A stretch of 64,000 nucleotides of DNA from Myxococcales bacterium (GTDB lineage Bacteria > Myxococcota_A > Polyangia > Polyangiales > Polyangiaceae): assembly GCA_903642325.1 (NCBI GenBank), contig CAHJWM010000022.1, positions 23,160 to 87,159 on the forward strand. Direction: 5' to 3'. A model generated the notes under the pieces. The model worked only from the letters and a program-made list of their open reading frames with translations, was not told where the DNA came from and searched no databases. Positions 45,031-54,297 of this stretch are shown here, piece after piece. The position numbers were made by a program, and so were the translations under genes. The first letter of the stretch is position 1, and the number at the start of each line of letters is the position of its first letter.

Positions 45031-46569
45031 GTGGACGGCGCCGTCACGGGCTCGAAAGCGGCAATCACCTTCGTCGTGATGATGGCGGCGCTGATGGCGC
45101 TGATCGACATCACGATCGTCAACGTGGCCTTGAACGACATTCGAGCGAGCTTCGCGACCCCGATCGATCAGATCGGCTGGGTATCCACCGGCTACATGAT
45201 GGCGAATATCGTCGTCATCCCCATGACGGGCTGGTTCCAGCGTCGCTTCGGGTACAAGCGCTATTTCGCGGGCTCCGTGGTGCTGTTCACGGTGGCGAGC
45301 GCGCTCTGCGGTTGTTCCTGGAACCTGACGTCGCTCGTGATGTTCCGCGCCCTGCAGGGCCTGGGCGGGGGCGCGATCATCCCGACCGCGCAAGCCATCT
45401 TGTTCGCGCGCTATCCGCGCAAAGAGCACGGCATGGCCTCTGCACTTTTCGGGTTGGGCGCGGTCACGGGTCCATTGCTCGGCCCCACCATCGGCGGGTA
45501 TCTGATCGAATGGTTCAATTGGCATTGGGTATTCCTGGTCAACGTGCCGCTCGGCATCGTCGTGGCCGTGATGTGCACGCGCGTCGTAGAGGAGCCCGGC
45601 TTCAAACCAGGCAAGAACCCGATCGACGTGTTTGGCATTGCGCTCTTGGCCGTGGGCATGGCCGCCCTTCAATACGTGCTCGAGGAGGGCAACCGCGACG
45701 GCTGGGACACGACACCAATCATGGTCTTGATCGCGCTGGCCGCGATCTGCCTGACCACGTTCTTGATTCACGAGCTCGAGACCGAATATCCAGTCGTCGA
45801 CCTGAGGGTATTCAAAAATGCGAGCTATGCCGCTGGCACCGGTATAAATTTTTTGCTTGGCTTGGTGCTATTCGCGGGAAATTTCCTGTTTGCCCTGTAT
45901 TGCGGCACCGTCATGCATTATGCGGCGCTCGATATCGGCAAGATCTTCCTCGTTGCGGGCCTAATTCAAATCGTCGTCATGCCCATGATCGGGCGCATGG
46001 TCACGCGCGTCGATCCGCGGCGCATGCTCGTCTTCGGCATCCTGGGAACATCGCTCAGCCTATGGCTGAACGCTCACCTCACCGATCAAGCCGGTTTTTG
46101 GGATCTCACGCGCCCGCAGTTCGTGCGCTCCGTATCGATGGGGTTCATCTTCATTCCCATCAGCATGTTGGCTCTCTCCGATTTGCCGAACGAGATCCGC
46201 GGTAACGCAACCGGCCTCTTCAATCTGACCCGCGAGCTGGGCGGCTCGATCGGCACCGCCTGGATGGGCCTGCTCGTAGATCGCGGCAGCAAAATCCACG
46301 CTTCCTATCTGCGAGAGGCGCTCTACCCGCAAAATCCGCTCGTCCAGGAGCGCATGTCCAGCATTCGCAACTCGCTCGGCCAACAAACTTTCACCGCGGA
46401 TCTCGTGCCGGAGGCGATGCTCGAATTCAAAGTTCGGGTCCAAGCGCTCATCCTCAGCTTCAACGAAGGCTTCGCACGCGTAACCGTGCTGTTCCTGACC
46501 TGCCTGATCCTCGTCTTCTTCCTCAAACGCCCGAAAATGGGCGGTCCGGGCGCTGCTGGCGCGCACTGA
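45031..46569 (+). CDS. emrB: EmrB/DHA2-type MFS efflux transporter
   Basis: 512 residues from GTG 45031, six bases after GGAGG; a TTG at 45025 overlaps the previous stop. Fourteen spans are expected. MALIDITIVNVAL is the DHA2 motif D1 and the loop after span 2 carries GWFQRRFGYKR (motif A). LGLGAVTGPLLGPTIGG-like FGLGAVTGPLLGPTIGGY is motif C, the antiporter mark. It forms a two-part pump with the gene before it. Confidence 0.92.
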   Translation: MDGAVTGSKAAITFVVMMAALMALIDITIVNVALNDIRASFATPIDQIGWVSTGYMMANIVVIPMTGWFQRRFGYKRYFAGSVVLFTVASALCGCSWNLTSLVMFRALQGLGGGAIIPTAQAILFARYPRKEHGMASALFGLGAVTGPLLGPTIGGYLIEWFNWHWVFLVNVPLGIVVAVMCTRVVEEPGFKPGKNPIDVFGIALLAVGMAALQYVLEEGNRDGWDTTPIMVLIALAAICLTTFLIHELETEYPVVDLRVFKNASYAAGTGINFLLGLVLFAGNFLFALYCGTVMHYAALDIGKIFLVAGLIQIVVMPMIGRMVTRVDPRRMLVFGILGTSLSLWLNAHLTDQAGFWDLTRPQFVRSVSMGFIFIPISMLALSDLPNEIRGNATGLFNLTRELGGSIGTAWMGLLVDRGSKIHASYLREALYPQNPLVQERMSSIRNSLGQQTFTADLVPEAMLEFKVRVQALILSFNEGFARVTVLFLTCLILVFFLKRPKMGGPGAAGAH

Positions 46570-46941
46570 GCCTCCCGGCGTGGGAGGTCGCGACGAAGCG
46601 TGCGAGGTGCATGCGCGTGCCCATACGCGAAAAATTAAGAACAGCGGCTTGGAGCGAGGGGAGGGCACTCCAAGCCGCTGAGAAGTAGGGGCCTGCGACG
46701 CGATCTGCGAGCGGAGGGAACGCCCGGGCGTCGCCAGGCAGCACTCGTGAGTGCACGGCACGTGCCAGGGGGGTCCTTACTCGGCGGTTGGGACGGCGAT
46801 GGCGAATCTTGCGAGATCCAGGCCCCGATTCCGCGCGGGCACGGGGCGACCTCGTCCCGCTCCGGAGCAAGCGAGACAACGCCGCGTCTCCGAGTAGGAC
46901 TGTACCTTAGAGCGCTTGGCGGGCGAGCGAACGATCTGGGT
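46570..46941. other. 372-base gap between convergent genes, contains one strong hairpin
   Basis: This lies between the stop of the efflux gene and the stop of the aminotransferase. Apart from the hairpin at 46642-46680 I see no gene or recognisable site. The overlapping frames are shadows without homology. Confidence 0.45.
46642..46680 (-). terminator. 13-base perfect hairpin with T-rich tail on the minus strand
   Basis: Thirteen bases from 46642 pair exactly with thirteen ending at 46680 around a 13-base loop. On the minus strand the stem is followed by TTCTTAATTTTT, so it should stop leftward transcription from the aminotransferase. On the plus strand the tail is not T-rich. Confidence 0.6.
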
Positions 46942-48207
46942 TCAACTGTTGGCGTCGCGGACCACGCGCCCCAGCCGCGCGAGCGCGTCGTCGATCGTGG
47001 CCTCGCTTGGTCCGAACGAGAAGCGCGCGTGGTGCAAGAAGCGTGAGGCACGGCGGCCGCGGCGCTGCCCCGGATCGACATCGAAGAAGTGGCCCGGGAC
47101 CGTGATGACCTTGTGCTTGAGCGCCGCTCGGAACAGCGTGTCACCCGAGTTGATGGCCGGCGGAAGGTTCGATACATTGCCCCAGCAGTAAAATGTGCCT
47201 TCTGGCTCACGTTCGAAGCTCACGCCGAGCGCACGCAAGCCGTCCAGCATGCGCTTCCGCTTGCGACCGAAGGTAACGCGAATTGCTTCTGCCTCGGCGC
47301 GGGCGTGCTCGGCAGTGAGCACCGACAATGCGGCGTGCTGCATCGGCCGCGAGCCGCCGCCGTCGAGGAAGGACCCTGCGCTAGCTAGCGACTCGATGAT
47401 CTTTGTCGGAGCCACCGTCCAGCTCACGCGCCAGCCCGGATAACGCCAATTTTTTGTCAAGCCATCGAAGATCACGACCGGATCGCGCTCGACGTCTTCC
47501 ACGAATTCGGCGGCGCTGAACAACGACGGCCCGTCTTTCCATAGATAGTGCGCGTAGAACTCGTCGAGCAACAGCGTGCAGTCGAGGTCGCGTGCGGTCG
47601 CCACCCAGGACTCGAGCTCCGACCCCGTGATGGCCTTGCCCGTTGGGTTACATGGGTTCGAAAGGAGTAACGCGCCCAAGCCGCGGCCCGAGATCTCCCG
47701 GCGCAGTGCCTCCAGCGAAAAGTCGTAATTTTGCTCGGGGTCGAGCAAAATCGGGATGGGCGTGAAGCGCCGAAAAACGTCGAGCAGCTCTTCGTAGGCG
47801 GTGTAATCGGGCAGAAAGTGACCGAGGTGTATCTGCCCAATCGCCGCGCAGGCACGCATGATCGAGACGCGCCCGCCTCCGCATACGGCGACGTTCTCTG
47901 CGCTGTACTGAGACGGCATGCCGCGCCGGAACAAATTGTTGTACATGCTGGCTACGGCCTCGCGCACCTCCCACAGCCCCGCGACTGGCGCGTACTCCTG
48001 ATCGTTCAGGGAGATGTCGAGCTGCGTTACGCGGGCGGGGGCGCCCGGTAATGGCCCGGTCTCCGGTTGCCCTTGACCCAGATTACACCACTCCGGATCT
48101 TCCGGACGAAAGCCAGCGCGCGCTGCCTCGGAAGTGACGTAAATTACTCCCGTGCGCGGCACCGGACGAAACGCACTAGGTGCGCGATCAGAAGTCGGGT
48201 CAGTCAT
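46942..48207 (-). CDS. PLP-dependent aminotransferase (fold type I)
   Basis: 421 residues from ATG 48207; an upstream frame has no homology. Class I/II landmarks: NLGQGQPETG, then YAPVAGLWEVREAVA, LLLSNPCNPTGKAI, LLLDEFYAHYL, and the PLP lysine in FDGLTKNWRYPGWRVSW. FARFSFGPSE-like HHARFSFGPSEATIDDAL ends the protein. It uses an amino acid and an oxo-acid; the exact substrates cannot be told. It is divergent from the gene at 48340. Confidence 0.88.
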   Translation of the reverse strand: MTDPTSDRAPSAFRPVPRTGVIYVTSEAARAGFRPEDPEWCNLGQGQPETGPLPGAPARVTQLDISLNDQEYAPVAGLWEVREAVASMYNNLFRRGMPSQYSAENVAVCGGGRVSIMRACAAIGQIHLGHFLPDYTAYEELLDVFRRFTPIPILLDPEQNYDFSLEALRREISGRGLGALLLSNPCNPTGKAITGSELESWVATARDLDCTLLLDEFYAHYLWKDGPSLFSAAEFVEDVERDPVVIFDGLTKNWRYPGWRVSWTVAPTKIIESLASAGSFLDGGGSRPMQHAALSVLTAEHARAEAEAIRVTFGRKRKRMLDGLRALGVSFEREPEGTFYCWGNVSNLPPAINSGDTLFRAALKHKVITVPGHFFDVDPGQRRGRRASRFLHHARFSFGPSEATIDDALARLGRVVRDANS

Positions 48208-48339
48208 AGCGGTAGCGAACGCTAGCACGAAGTGCCTGCCGTCCGCGCGCGCGGGGCGCGCATGCGGATGCTCATTTTCCCGTACTTGCACGCTGAATCG
48301 AGCCTTGAAAGGCTGGGAGCTTTCCGCTGTGATCTAGGC

Positions 48340-49056
48340 ATGCCCAAGGCCTATGCAGAATGGACGGTCCTCCCGCACGAGCCCATGCTGAAGCTCTCGG
48401 ACAACCTACTTTGGTTGCGGGGCTCGCTACCCGGCATGTCACTCCGCCGTGTCATGCTCGCGGTGCGACTGAGTGAAGGCAGATTGCTCATTTACAACGG
48501 CATCGCGGTCGACGACGACGCGCGCGCCCAATTGGAGGCGTTCGGTGAGCCGGCATATTTGATCGTCCCCAACGGCGGACACCGTTTGGATGCGCCCGCT
48601 TATAAGCGGCGTTATCCTGCGCTCCGCGTGTTCGCGCCGAGCGGCGGCCGCTCACGCGTCGAACAAGTCGTCCCGGTGGACGGCCGCTACGAAGATTTTC
48701 CGCAGGACGACACGGTGCGCTTCGAAACGCTACGTGGAGTGAACGAGAGCGAGGGCGTAATGATCGTCAGATCGAGCGACGGCACGAGCGTCGTGCTGAA
48801 TGATCTCATGTTCAATATGGATAGGAAGCGAGATTTGCTCGGCTACCTTTTCACGACGGTCCTCGGATCGGCGCCGGGGCCGCGCGTCTCACGCCTGGCC
48901 AAACTGATATACGTGAAGGATAGGCCGGCCCTGCGCGCCGACTTCGAACGCCTCGCCGACCTGCCCGAGTTGACCCGAGTGATCGTCGCCCACGATAAAG
49001 TCGCGAGCGGCGCCGACGCGCGCGCGGCTCTCTTGAAGGCCGCGACCTACCTGTGA
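48340..49056 (+). CDS. DUF4336-like protein (metallo-hydrolase-fold relative)
   Basis: 238 residues from ATG 48340; earlier in-frame starts lack homology. KLSDNLLWLRG near the start and LIVPNGGHRLDAPAYKRRYP in the middle fit DUF4336, a family related to metallo-beta-lactamase folds. HDKVASG near the end may be part of the site. The classical HxHxDH metal motif is absent. No operon partner is evident. The function of the family is not known to me. Confidence 0.6.
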   Translation: MPKAYAEWTVLPHEPMLKLSDNLLWLRGSLPGMSLRRVMLAVRLSEGRLLIYNGIAVDDDARAQLEAFGEPAYLIVPNGGHRLDAPAYKRRYPALRVFAPSGGRSRVEQVVPVDGRYEDFPQDDTVRFETLRGVNESEGVMIVRSSDGTSVVLNDLMFNMDRKRDLLGYLFTTVLGSAPGPRVSRLAKLIYVKDRPALRADFERLADLPELTRVIVAHDKVASGADARAALLKAATYL

Positions 49057-49138
49057 CGAGATCGAGAGCATACAGCGGCTCGAAGCAGGCGGCGCCTTGA
49101 CGCCAGTGTGAGCCGAAGCTCATAGTCGCCTAGCGGCG

Positions 49139-51280
49139 ATGCGCACCAAATGGCTCTTGATCGCGCTGCCTGTGTTGATCTTTGTGGTGCTCGCACAGTC
49201 TGCCTTTTGGGTGCCCAGTTATGCCAGCCAAGCCGAGCGCGACCCCGCGCGCTTGACGACTTTTTTGCGTGCGGAAATCGGGGACGTGAAGCGGCTGAAT
49301 CCGATTTTGCAGATGGAAGCGGGCGCGCAAAACGTCATGCTGAACAAGGTTACGGAGACGCTGATCACGAACGACGAGACCGGCAAGCTCGTCCCGCGCT
49401 TGGCCGATCGCTGGGAGGTGACGGAGGAAGCGTACTTGGCGGTGGTTGCCGATCGCCAGCTAGCGGACGGCACGCCGGTTACCGGGGAGAGTTTACTGGG
49501 CGCGCTGCGTCGAGCATGGCAAAGCGCTAAGCTCGGCGCGTTAGGCGCTAGCATCCAAAGCCTCGAGCTCGTCCCGGGCGAAACGCGCAGGCTGTCGGAG
49601 ACCGTGCTCGTCGCCGACGAAAACGGCAATAAGCAACCGGTGACGCTGGATTTGACGGTCGCGCTTCCGGAGCGCGTGAAGTTTCGGTTGTCGAAGGTCG
49701 AGACGCGACTGTTCGAGCAGCTGGGCGCGGTCGTGGGCGCGAGCTATTTTCGAGGCTACCCGTTTGCGGAACGCTTCAAGCTGCAGAAGCCGGAGTTACT
49801 AGCGCAGGTTCGCGACAGGTTTCCGGACTTGCTCGCGGTGGCGGAGCACAACCCGGTAATCACCTTCTACTTGCATCCGGGCGTGCGTTGGCACGACGGG
49901 GCGCCGTTCGACGCCGAGGACGTCAAATTCACGTACGAGGCGCTGATCGATCCCAAAAACGCCTCTCCGCGCTCGGCTTCTTTCGTGACCATCCGTTCGG
50001 TCGAGGTCGTGAACCCGCTCACCGCTCGCATGACTTACAAGCGCCTTTATTCGCCCGCCATCATCGATTGGGCATCGATGGATATCATTCCCAAGCACCG
50101 GCTGGACGTAAATGGCCTCGCGCGCGAAATGGACGCGCGCGGGATCCACGGCGCAGAACGCGAGAAATTCACGCTTCGCGACTCGAGCTACAACCTCAAA
50201 CCGATCGGCACCGGCCCCTTTCGCTTTAGCGAGTGGGTGCCCGACCAATACATTCGCCTCGTTCGAAATGACGACTATTGGCGGCGAAAAGCCGAGTACC
50301 GAGAAATGTATTTCAGGGTCATCCCCGATTATTTGACGATGGAGCTCGAGCTCCAATCCGGCGCTTTGGATCGCTATGAAGCGCAGCCTTACCAAGCCGA
50401 ACGTTATCGGAATGCCGCGGGCTACCAGGTTGTCTCCAGCCCGGGTGGCCAGTACGCGTATATCGGCTACAACATGCGGCGGCCGCTGTTCCAGGACGTC
50501 CGCGTGCGCCGAGCGCTGGGCATGGCGATCGACGTCGAGAGCATCATCAAATACGTTCTGGACGGCCAGGGTCGGCGTTCCACTGGCCCGTACTTCTCGA
50601 GCACGCCATTCGGCGACAAGAGCCTAAAGCCCCTGCCCTACGATCCGGCGGCGGCCGCGGCCTTACTCGCGGAGGCTGGTTGGAAAAAGAACCGCGCTGG
50701 GCTGCTAGAAAAAGATGGCAAAGTCTTGCAGTTCACCTTGGTGACCAACAACGGGAATCCGAAGCGCAAGGCCGTCATGACGATAGCCCAAGAAGCGTGG
50801 CGGAAGCTCGGGATCGATTGCAAAATCCAGGTCTTCGAATGGACCGTGTTCATTGGCGAGTTCGTGGACGTTGGTAACTTCGACGCCTACGTGCTCGGTT
50901 GGGTCGGAGGGGATCTCGATCCGGACCAGTACCAGATTTGGCATTCCAGTCAGGCACACCGTGACGAGCTCAACTACGTGGCCTACGCGAGCCCGCGCGC
51001 CGATGACCTGATCCTCCGCATTCGTACCGAATACGACGTCGATGCGCAAATCGAGCTGACTCGTGAGCTCCACCGCGTGATTGCCGAAGATCAGCCGTAC
51101 ACCTTTTTATACGAGCCCTTGATGGCTATCGTCCTCGACAAGCGCATCGTGCGTGTCCGCAAAGCAGCGGACGGCCAGGAGGAGCTCGAGAACATTCGGG
51201 AGCCGGCTTTCGGATCCGTCGATCAATCCGTTGCCGAGTGGAGAAAGCTGCGGCTGACCCCTCGCGGCGTAGTCCAATGA
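49139..51280 (+). CDS. Peptide-type ABC transporter substrate-binding protein (first system)
   Basis: 713 residues from ATG 49139, longer than the usual 530-600. The N-terminus (IALPVLIFVVLAQSAF) is a signal or uncleaved anchor; there is no lipobox Cys. Family landmarks of the extracellular solute-binding group 5: LNKVTETLITNDETGKLVPR, VRWHDGAPFDAEDVKFTYEA, IGTGPFRFSEW, and VRRALGMAID. An unusual region at about 95-235 separates the start from the main body. It heads a five-gene system. The ligand (peptide, nickel or other) cannot be inferred. Confidence 0.88.
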   Translation: MRTKWLLIALPVLIFVVLAQSAFWVPSYASQAERDPARLTTFLRAEIGDVKRLNPILQMEAGAQNVMLNKVTETLITNDETGKLVPRLADRWEVTEEAYLAVVADRQLADGTPVTGESLLGALRRAWQSAKLGALGASIQSLELVPGETRRLSETVLVADENGNKQPVTLDLTVALPERVKFRLSKVETRLFEQLGAVVGASYFRGYPFAERFKLQKPELLAQVRDRFPDLLAVAEHNPVITFYLHPGVRWHDGAPFDAEDVKFTYEALIDPKNASPRSASFVTIRSVEVVNPLTARMTYKRLYSPAIIDWASMDIIPKHRLDVNGLAREMDARGIHGAEREKFTLRDSSYNLKPIGTGPFRFSEWVPDQYIRLVRNDDYWRRKAEYREMYFRVIPDYLTMELELQSGALDRYEAQPYQAERYRNAAGYQVVSSPGGQYAYIGYNMRRPLFQDVRVRRALGMAIDVESIIKYVLDGQGRRSTGPYFSSTPFGDKSLKPLPYDPAAAAALLAEAGWKKNRAGLLEKDGKVLQFTLVTNNGNPKRKAVMTIAQEAWRKLGIDCKIQVFEWTVFIGEFVDVGNFDAYVLGWVGGDLDPDQYQIWHSSQAHRDELNYVAYASPRADDLILRIRTEYDVDAQIELTRELHRVIAEDQPYTFLYEPLMAIVLDKRIVRVRKAADGQEELENIREPAFGSVDQSVAEWRKLRLTPRGVVQ

Positions 51281-51323
51281 TGCTCGCTCGGCTCACCGGT
51301 CTCGCCTGGCTGGGGGCCGGCTG

Positions 51324-52286
51324 ATGTGGCGCTTCGTCTTGCGCACGGTTCTGCAGCGGCTGCTGTTATTACTGCTGATCTCCATCATTTCACACTTGGT
51401 GATTCACTTGGCGCCGGGCCAGCCCAGCGAGGTGGATCCCATGAACCCGATGATGAAGGCGGTGGACATCGCCCGCATTCGCGCATCCTTCCACCTGGAT
51501 GACCCCTTTTACCTTCAGTACTTGCACTGGATGCGTGACCTCGTGTTTGGCGATCTGAAGTCCTTTCGTGACGGGTTGCCCGTCCTACCCAAGATTTGGG
51601 ATCGCTTTCTGAACTCCGCACCACTCTTCCTTTTGACGACGCTCATTGTCTGGACTGCGTCTTTCCCGACAGGCATTCACGCCGCGCTCCGCCGGGGCTC
51701 GCTGTATGACCGGTCGACTACGCTGGTCGCCTATACCTTGATTTCAGTGCCCGGGTTTTTCCTGTCGTATCTTCTGATCTTGTTCGTGGTGCGCACGTTC
51801 CATTTGCCCGTCATCGGTCAGCACACGTTTGGCACCGAGCATGCGCCTTTGATCGTGCGCTTCATGGATCGCATTTGGCATTTGGCGATCCCATCGATCA
51901 TGGCGGCATTGACCGGCATTGCGGTGCTGTCTCGCTACGTGCGCGCCCAGATGCTGGAAGTGATCGATCAGGATTACGTGCGCACCGCTCGCGCCAAGGG
52001 GCTAGACGAAGACCACGTCGTGTATGGGCATGCTCTTCGGAACGCGCTCTTGCCCTTCGTGACCATGTTCGGCTTTTTACTTCCCGGCCTCATCAGTGGC
52101 TCGGTGATTTTCGAGCAGATTTTTGCCTGGCCGGGCCTTGGTCTGCTCGGTTACGAAGCAATTCTGGCCCGGGACTTTCCGATGATCTTGACGCTGAATT
52201 TCATGGCAGCAGCGCTCACGCTGTTCGGTATCTTGCTTTCGGACATCCTCTACGCGGTCGTCGATCCGCGCATCCGGCTCGAATGA
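51324..52286 (+). CDS. dppB: Peptide-type ABC transporter permease (first system, B-type)
   Basis: 320 residues with six spans. HLAPGQPSEVDPMNP is the N-terminal mark of DppB/OppB proteins; the coupling loop is DYVRTARAKGLDEDHVVYGH and the end YAVVDPRIRLE is standard. It overlaps the next gene by four bases (ATGA). Confidence 0.92.
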   Translation: MWRFVLRTVLQRLLLLLLISIISHLVIHLAPGQPSEVDPMNPMMKAVDIARIRASFHLDDPFYLQYLHWMRDLVFGDLKSFRDGLPVLPKIWDRFLNSAPLFLLTTLIVWTASFPTGIHAALRRGSLYDRSTTLVAYTLISVPGFFLSYLLILFVVRTFHLPVIGQHTFGTEHAPLIVRFMDRIWHLAIPSIMAALTGIAVLSRYVRAQMLEVIDQDYVRTARAKGLDEDHVVYGHALRNALLPFVTMFGFLLPGLISGSVIFEQIFAWPGLGLLGYEAILARDFPMILTLNFMAAALTLFGILLSDILYAVVDPRIRLE

Positions 52287-53290
52287 CCGTGCCCGCCACT
52301 CCCGGTCGCCGCGCGGAAGCGGGGGTTTTGCCGCTTGACGGGGCGGGCGTGCTCGTACCGGCGGAGACGCCATTTCGACAAGTCTGGCGCAGCTTTCGCA
52401 AAGACCGGTTGGCGATGGCCGGCCTCGTGGTCTTGGCCGCGCTGCTGATGCTTGCCGTCCTGGGAAAGCTCTTCACCGAGTGGTGGGTGCTCTTCGATCC
52501 GGCGACAGTGAGGCTTCCGGACAAGCTACGACCGCCATTTAGTATCCCATCGAGCTCGATCGGCAAGGAGCTCTGGCCGACGCTCGGCTTGTATCCGTTT
52601 GGAACGGACGAGCTCGGACGAAATGTGTTCGCGCGCATGCTGCAGGGCTCTTTCGTGTCTCTTTCGGTGGGCGTCGTCGCGGTCAGTATCTCGCTCATCA
52701 TCGGCATCACGGTCGGCGGCGTCGCGGGCTTCTACGGCCAGCGCAAGCTCGGCTTCGTGAGCGTCGATACGCTGCTGATGCGTGTGACCGACGTGGCTGT
52801 GTGTTTTCCGACATTTTTCCTGATTTTGACGGTCGTGGCGCTGCTGCCACCTAACATTTACAACATCATGATCGTGATCGGCATCACGAGCTGGATGGGT
52901 ACGGCGCGCTTCGTGCGAGCCGAGTTCATGGCCCTCCGCGAGCAAGACTTCGTAACGGCGGCGCGGGCCCTCGGTTTATCGGAGGGGCGCATCATTTTTC
53001 GCCACCTGATGCCAAACGCCATGGCTCCGGTCTTGGTCTCCGCCACCATCGACGTCGCTCATGCGATCCTCACTGAATCGGCGTTGTCTTTCTTGGGCTT
53101 CGGGGTTCGGCCCCCGTTTGCAACTTGGGGCAACATCTTGGCCGACGGGCGGTCATACATCTTCGATGCTCCGTGGTTGTTCATCCTTCCGGGCGGCGCC
53201 ATTTTGGTGGTCGTGCTCGCGTTCAACTTGGTGGGTGAAGGCCTGCGCGACGCCATGAACCCCAAGCTTCGAAGACGGGCCAGCGGATGA
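52283..53290 (+). CDS. dppC: Peptide-type ABC transporter permease (first system, C-type)
   Basis: 335 residues from ATG 52283; frames further upstream are shadows. The first span is near 45-65, then FGTDELGRNVFARML, a DppC/OppC signature, and the coupling loop DFVTAARALGLSEGRIIFRH. LNPKLRRR-type end. Overlaps the ATPase gene by four bases. Confidence 0.92.
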   Translation: MTVPATPGRRAEAGVLPLDGAGVLVPAETPFRQVWRSFRKDRLAMAGLVVLAALLMLAVLGKLFTEWWVLFDPATVRLPDKLRPPFSIPSSSIGKELWPTLGLYPFGTDELGRNVFARMLQGSFVSLSVGVVAVSISLIIGITVGGVAGFYGQRKLGFVSVDTLLMRVTDVAVCFPTFFLILTVVALLPPNIYNIMIVIGITSWMGTARFVRAEFMALREQDFVTAARALGLSEGRIIFRHLMPNAMAPVLVSATIDVAHAILTESALSFLGFGVRPPFATWGNILADGRSYIFDAPWLFILPGGAILVVVLAFNLVGEGLRDAMNPKLRRRASG

Positions 53291-54297
53291 GCGGCGCGGA
53301 ACCGCAAGCCACGCCGCTTTTGTCCATCCGCGGCCTGCGCGTCGATTTCGCGACGGACGCGGGCTCCGTGCCTGCCGTGCGCGGGGTGGATCTCGACATA
53401 GGTATCAGCGAAACGGTCGCCTTGGTCGGGGAGTCCGGGTGCGGCAAATCGGTCACGGCCATGTCCGTCATGCGCTTGCTCACGGGCCGCATCTCCGCCG
53501 GCAGCATCCGCTTTGGAAACACCGAGCTGCAGAGCCTGAGTGAGCCAGAAATGCGCCGTATTCGGGGCGCCCAAATCGGCATGGTCTTCCAAGAGCCGAT
53601 GACATCGTTGAATCCGGTCCTCACGATCGGCAAGCAGATCGAGGAAGTGTTGACCCTGCACCAACGGCTGACTTCCAGTGCGGCCAGGGCCCACGCGGTC
53701 GAGCTCCTGAAGCGCGTCGGAATTCCATCTGCCGAGCGCCGCGCCTCGCAGTACCCACATGAGTTATCGGGCGGGATGAAGCAGCGCGTGATGATCGCCA
53801 TGGCCATCTCCTGCCGTCCCAAGCTTTTGATTGCAGACGAGCCAACGACGGCGCTGGATGTAACGATCCAGGCTCAAATCATGGATCTGCTGGGCTCCCT
53901 GCAGCAGGAGCTCGGCATGGCGGTGCTGCTCATCACCCACGACCTCGGCGTCGTTGCGCACTTTGCCGAGCGCGTGGCCGTGATGTACGCAGGTAAGATC
54001 GTAGAACAGGGCGCGGTGCGCGATATTTTCAAACGGGCCGCGCACCCGTACACACGTGCCTTGCTCGCCGCCTTACCCGATCCGCTGCGCACAGCAGCGC
54101 GACTCGAGGCGATTCCAGGGCGCGTGCCTTTACCTCGCATGTTGCCGGCTGGTTGCGCCTTCTGCGCGCGCTGCAAGCATGTGTTCGAACCATGCCCTGG
54201 CGTCTTACCGGAGCTGTTTCCGATCGCGCCCGGGCATTCCGCGGCCTGCTTCCTTCATGACCCACGGCGCGCGCCGTCGAACGTGCCGTGTCAGTGA
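53287..54297 (+). CDS. dppD: Peptide-type ABC transporter ATPase (first system, D-type)
   Basis: 336 residues. Walker [11 protein letters not shown]-loop MVFQEPMTSLNPV, signature LSGGMKQRVMIAMA, Walker [14 protein letters not shown], switch His in [11 protein letters not shown]. The C-terminal cysteine cluster (GCAFCARCKHVFEPC) fits the OppD/DppD iron-sulphur or zinc site. It overlaps the next ATPase gene. Confidence 0.94.
   Translation: MSGAEPQATPLLSIRGLRVDFATDAGSVPAVRGVDLDIGISETVALVGESGCGKSVTAMSVMRLLTGRISAGSIRFGNTELQSLSEPEMRRIRGAQIGMVFQEPMTSLNPVLTIGKQIEEVLTLHQRLTSSAARAHAVELLKRVGIPSAERRASQYPHELSGGMKQRVMIAMAISCRPKLLIADEPTTALDVTIQAQIMDLLGSLQQELGMAVLLITHDLGVVAHFAERVAVMYAGKIVEQGAVRDIFKRAAHPYTRALLAALPDPLRTAARLEAIPGRVPLPRMLPAGCAFCARCKHVFEPCPGVLPELFPIAPGHSAACFLHDPRRAPSNVPCQ

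Noticed and set aside
45006..46205. Long plus-strand frame of 399 codons.
   Set aside because: It is an out-of-frame shadow of the MFS transporter; its Arg/His-rich translation fits no family.
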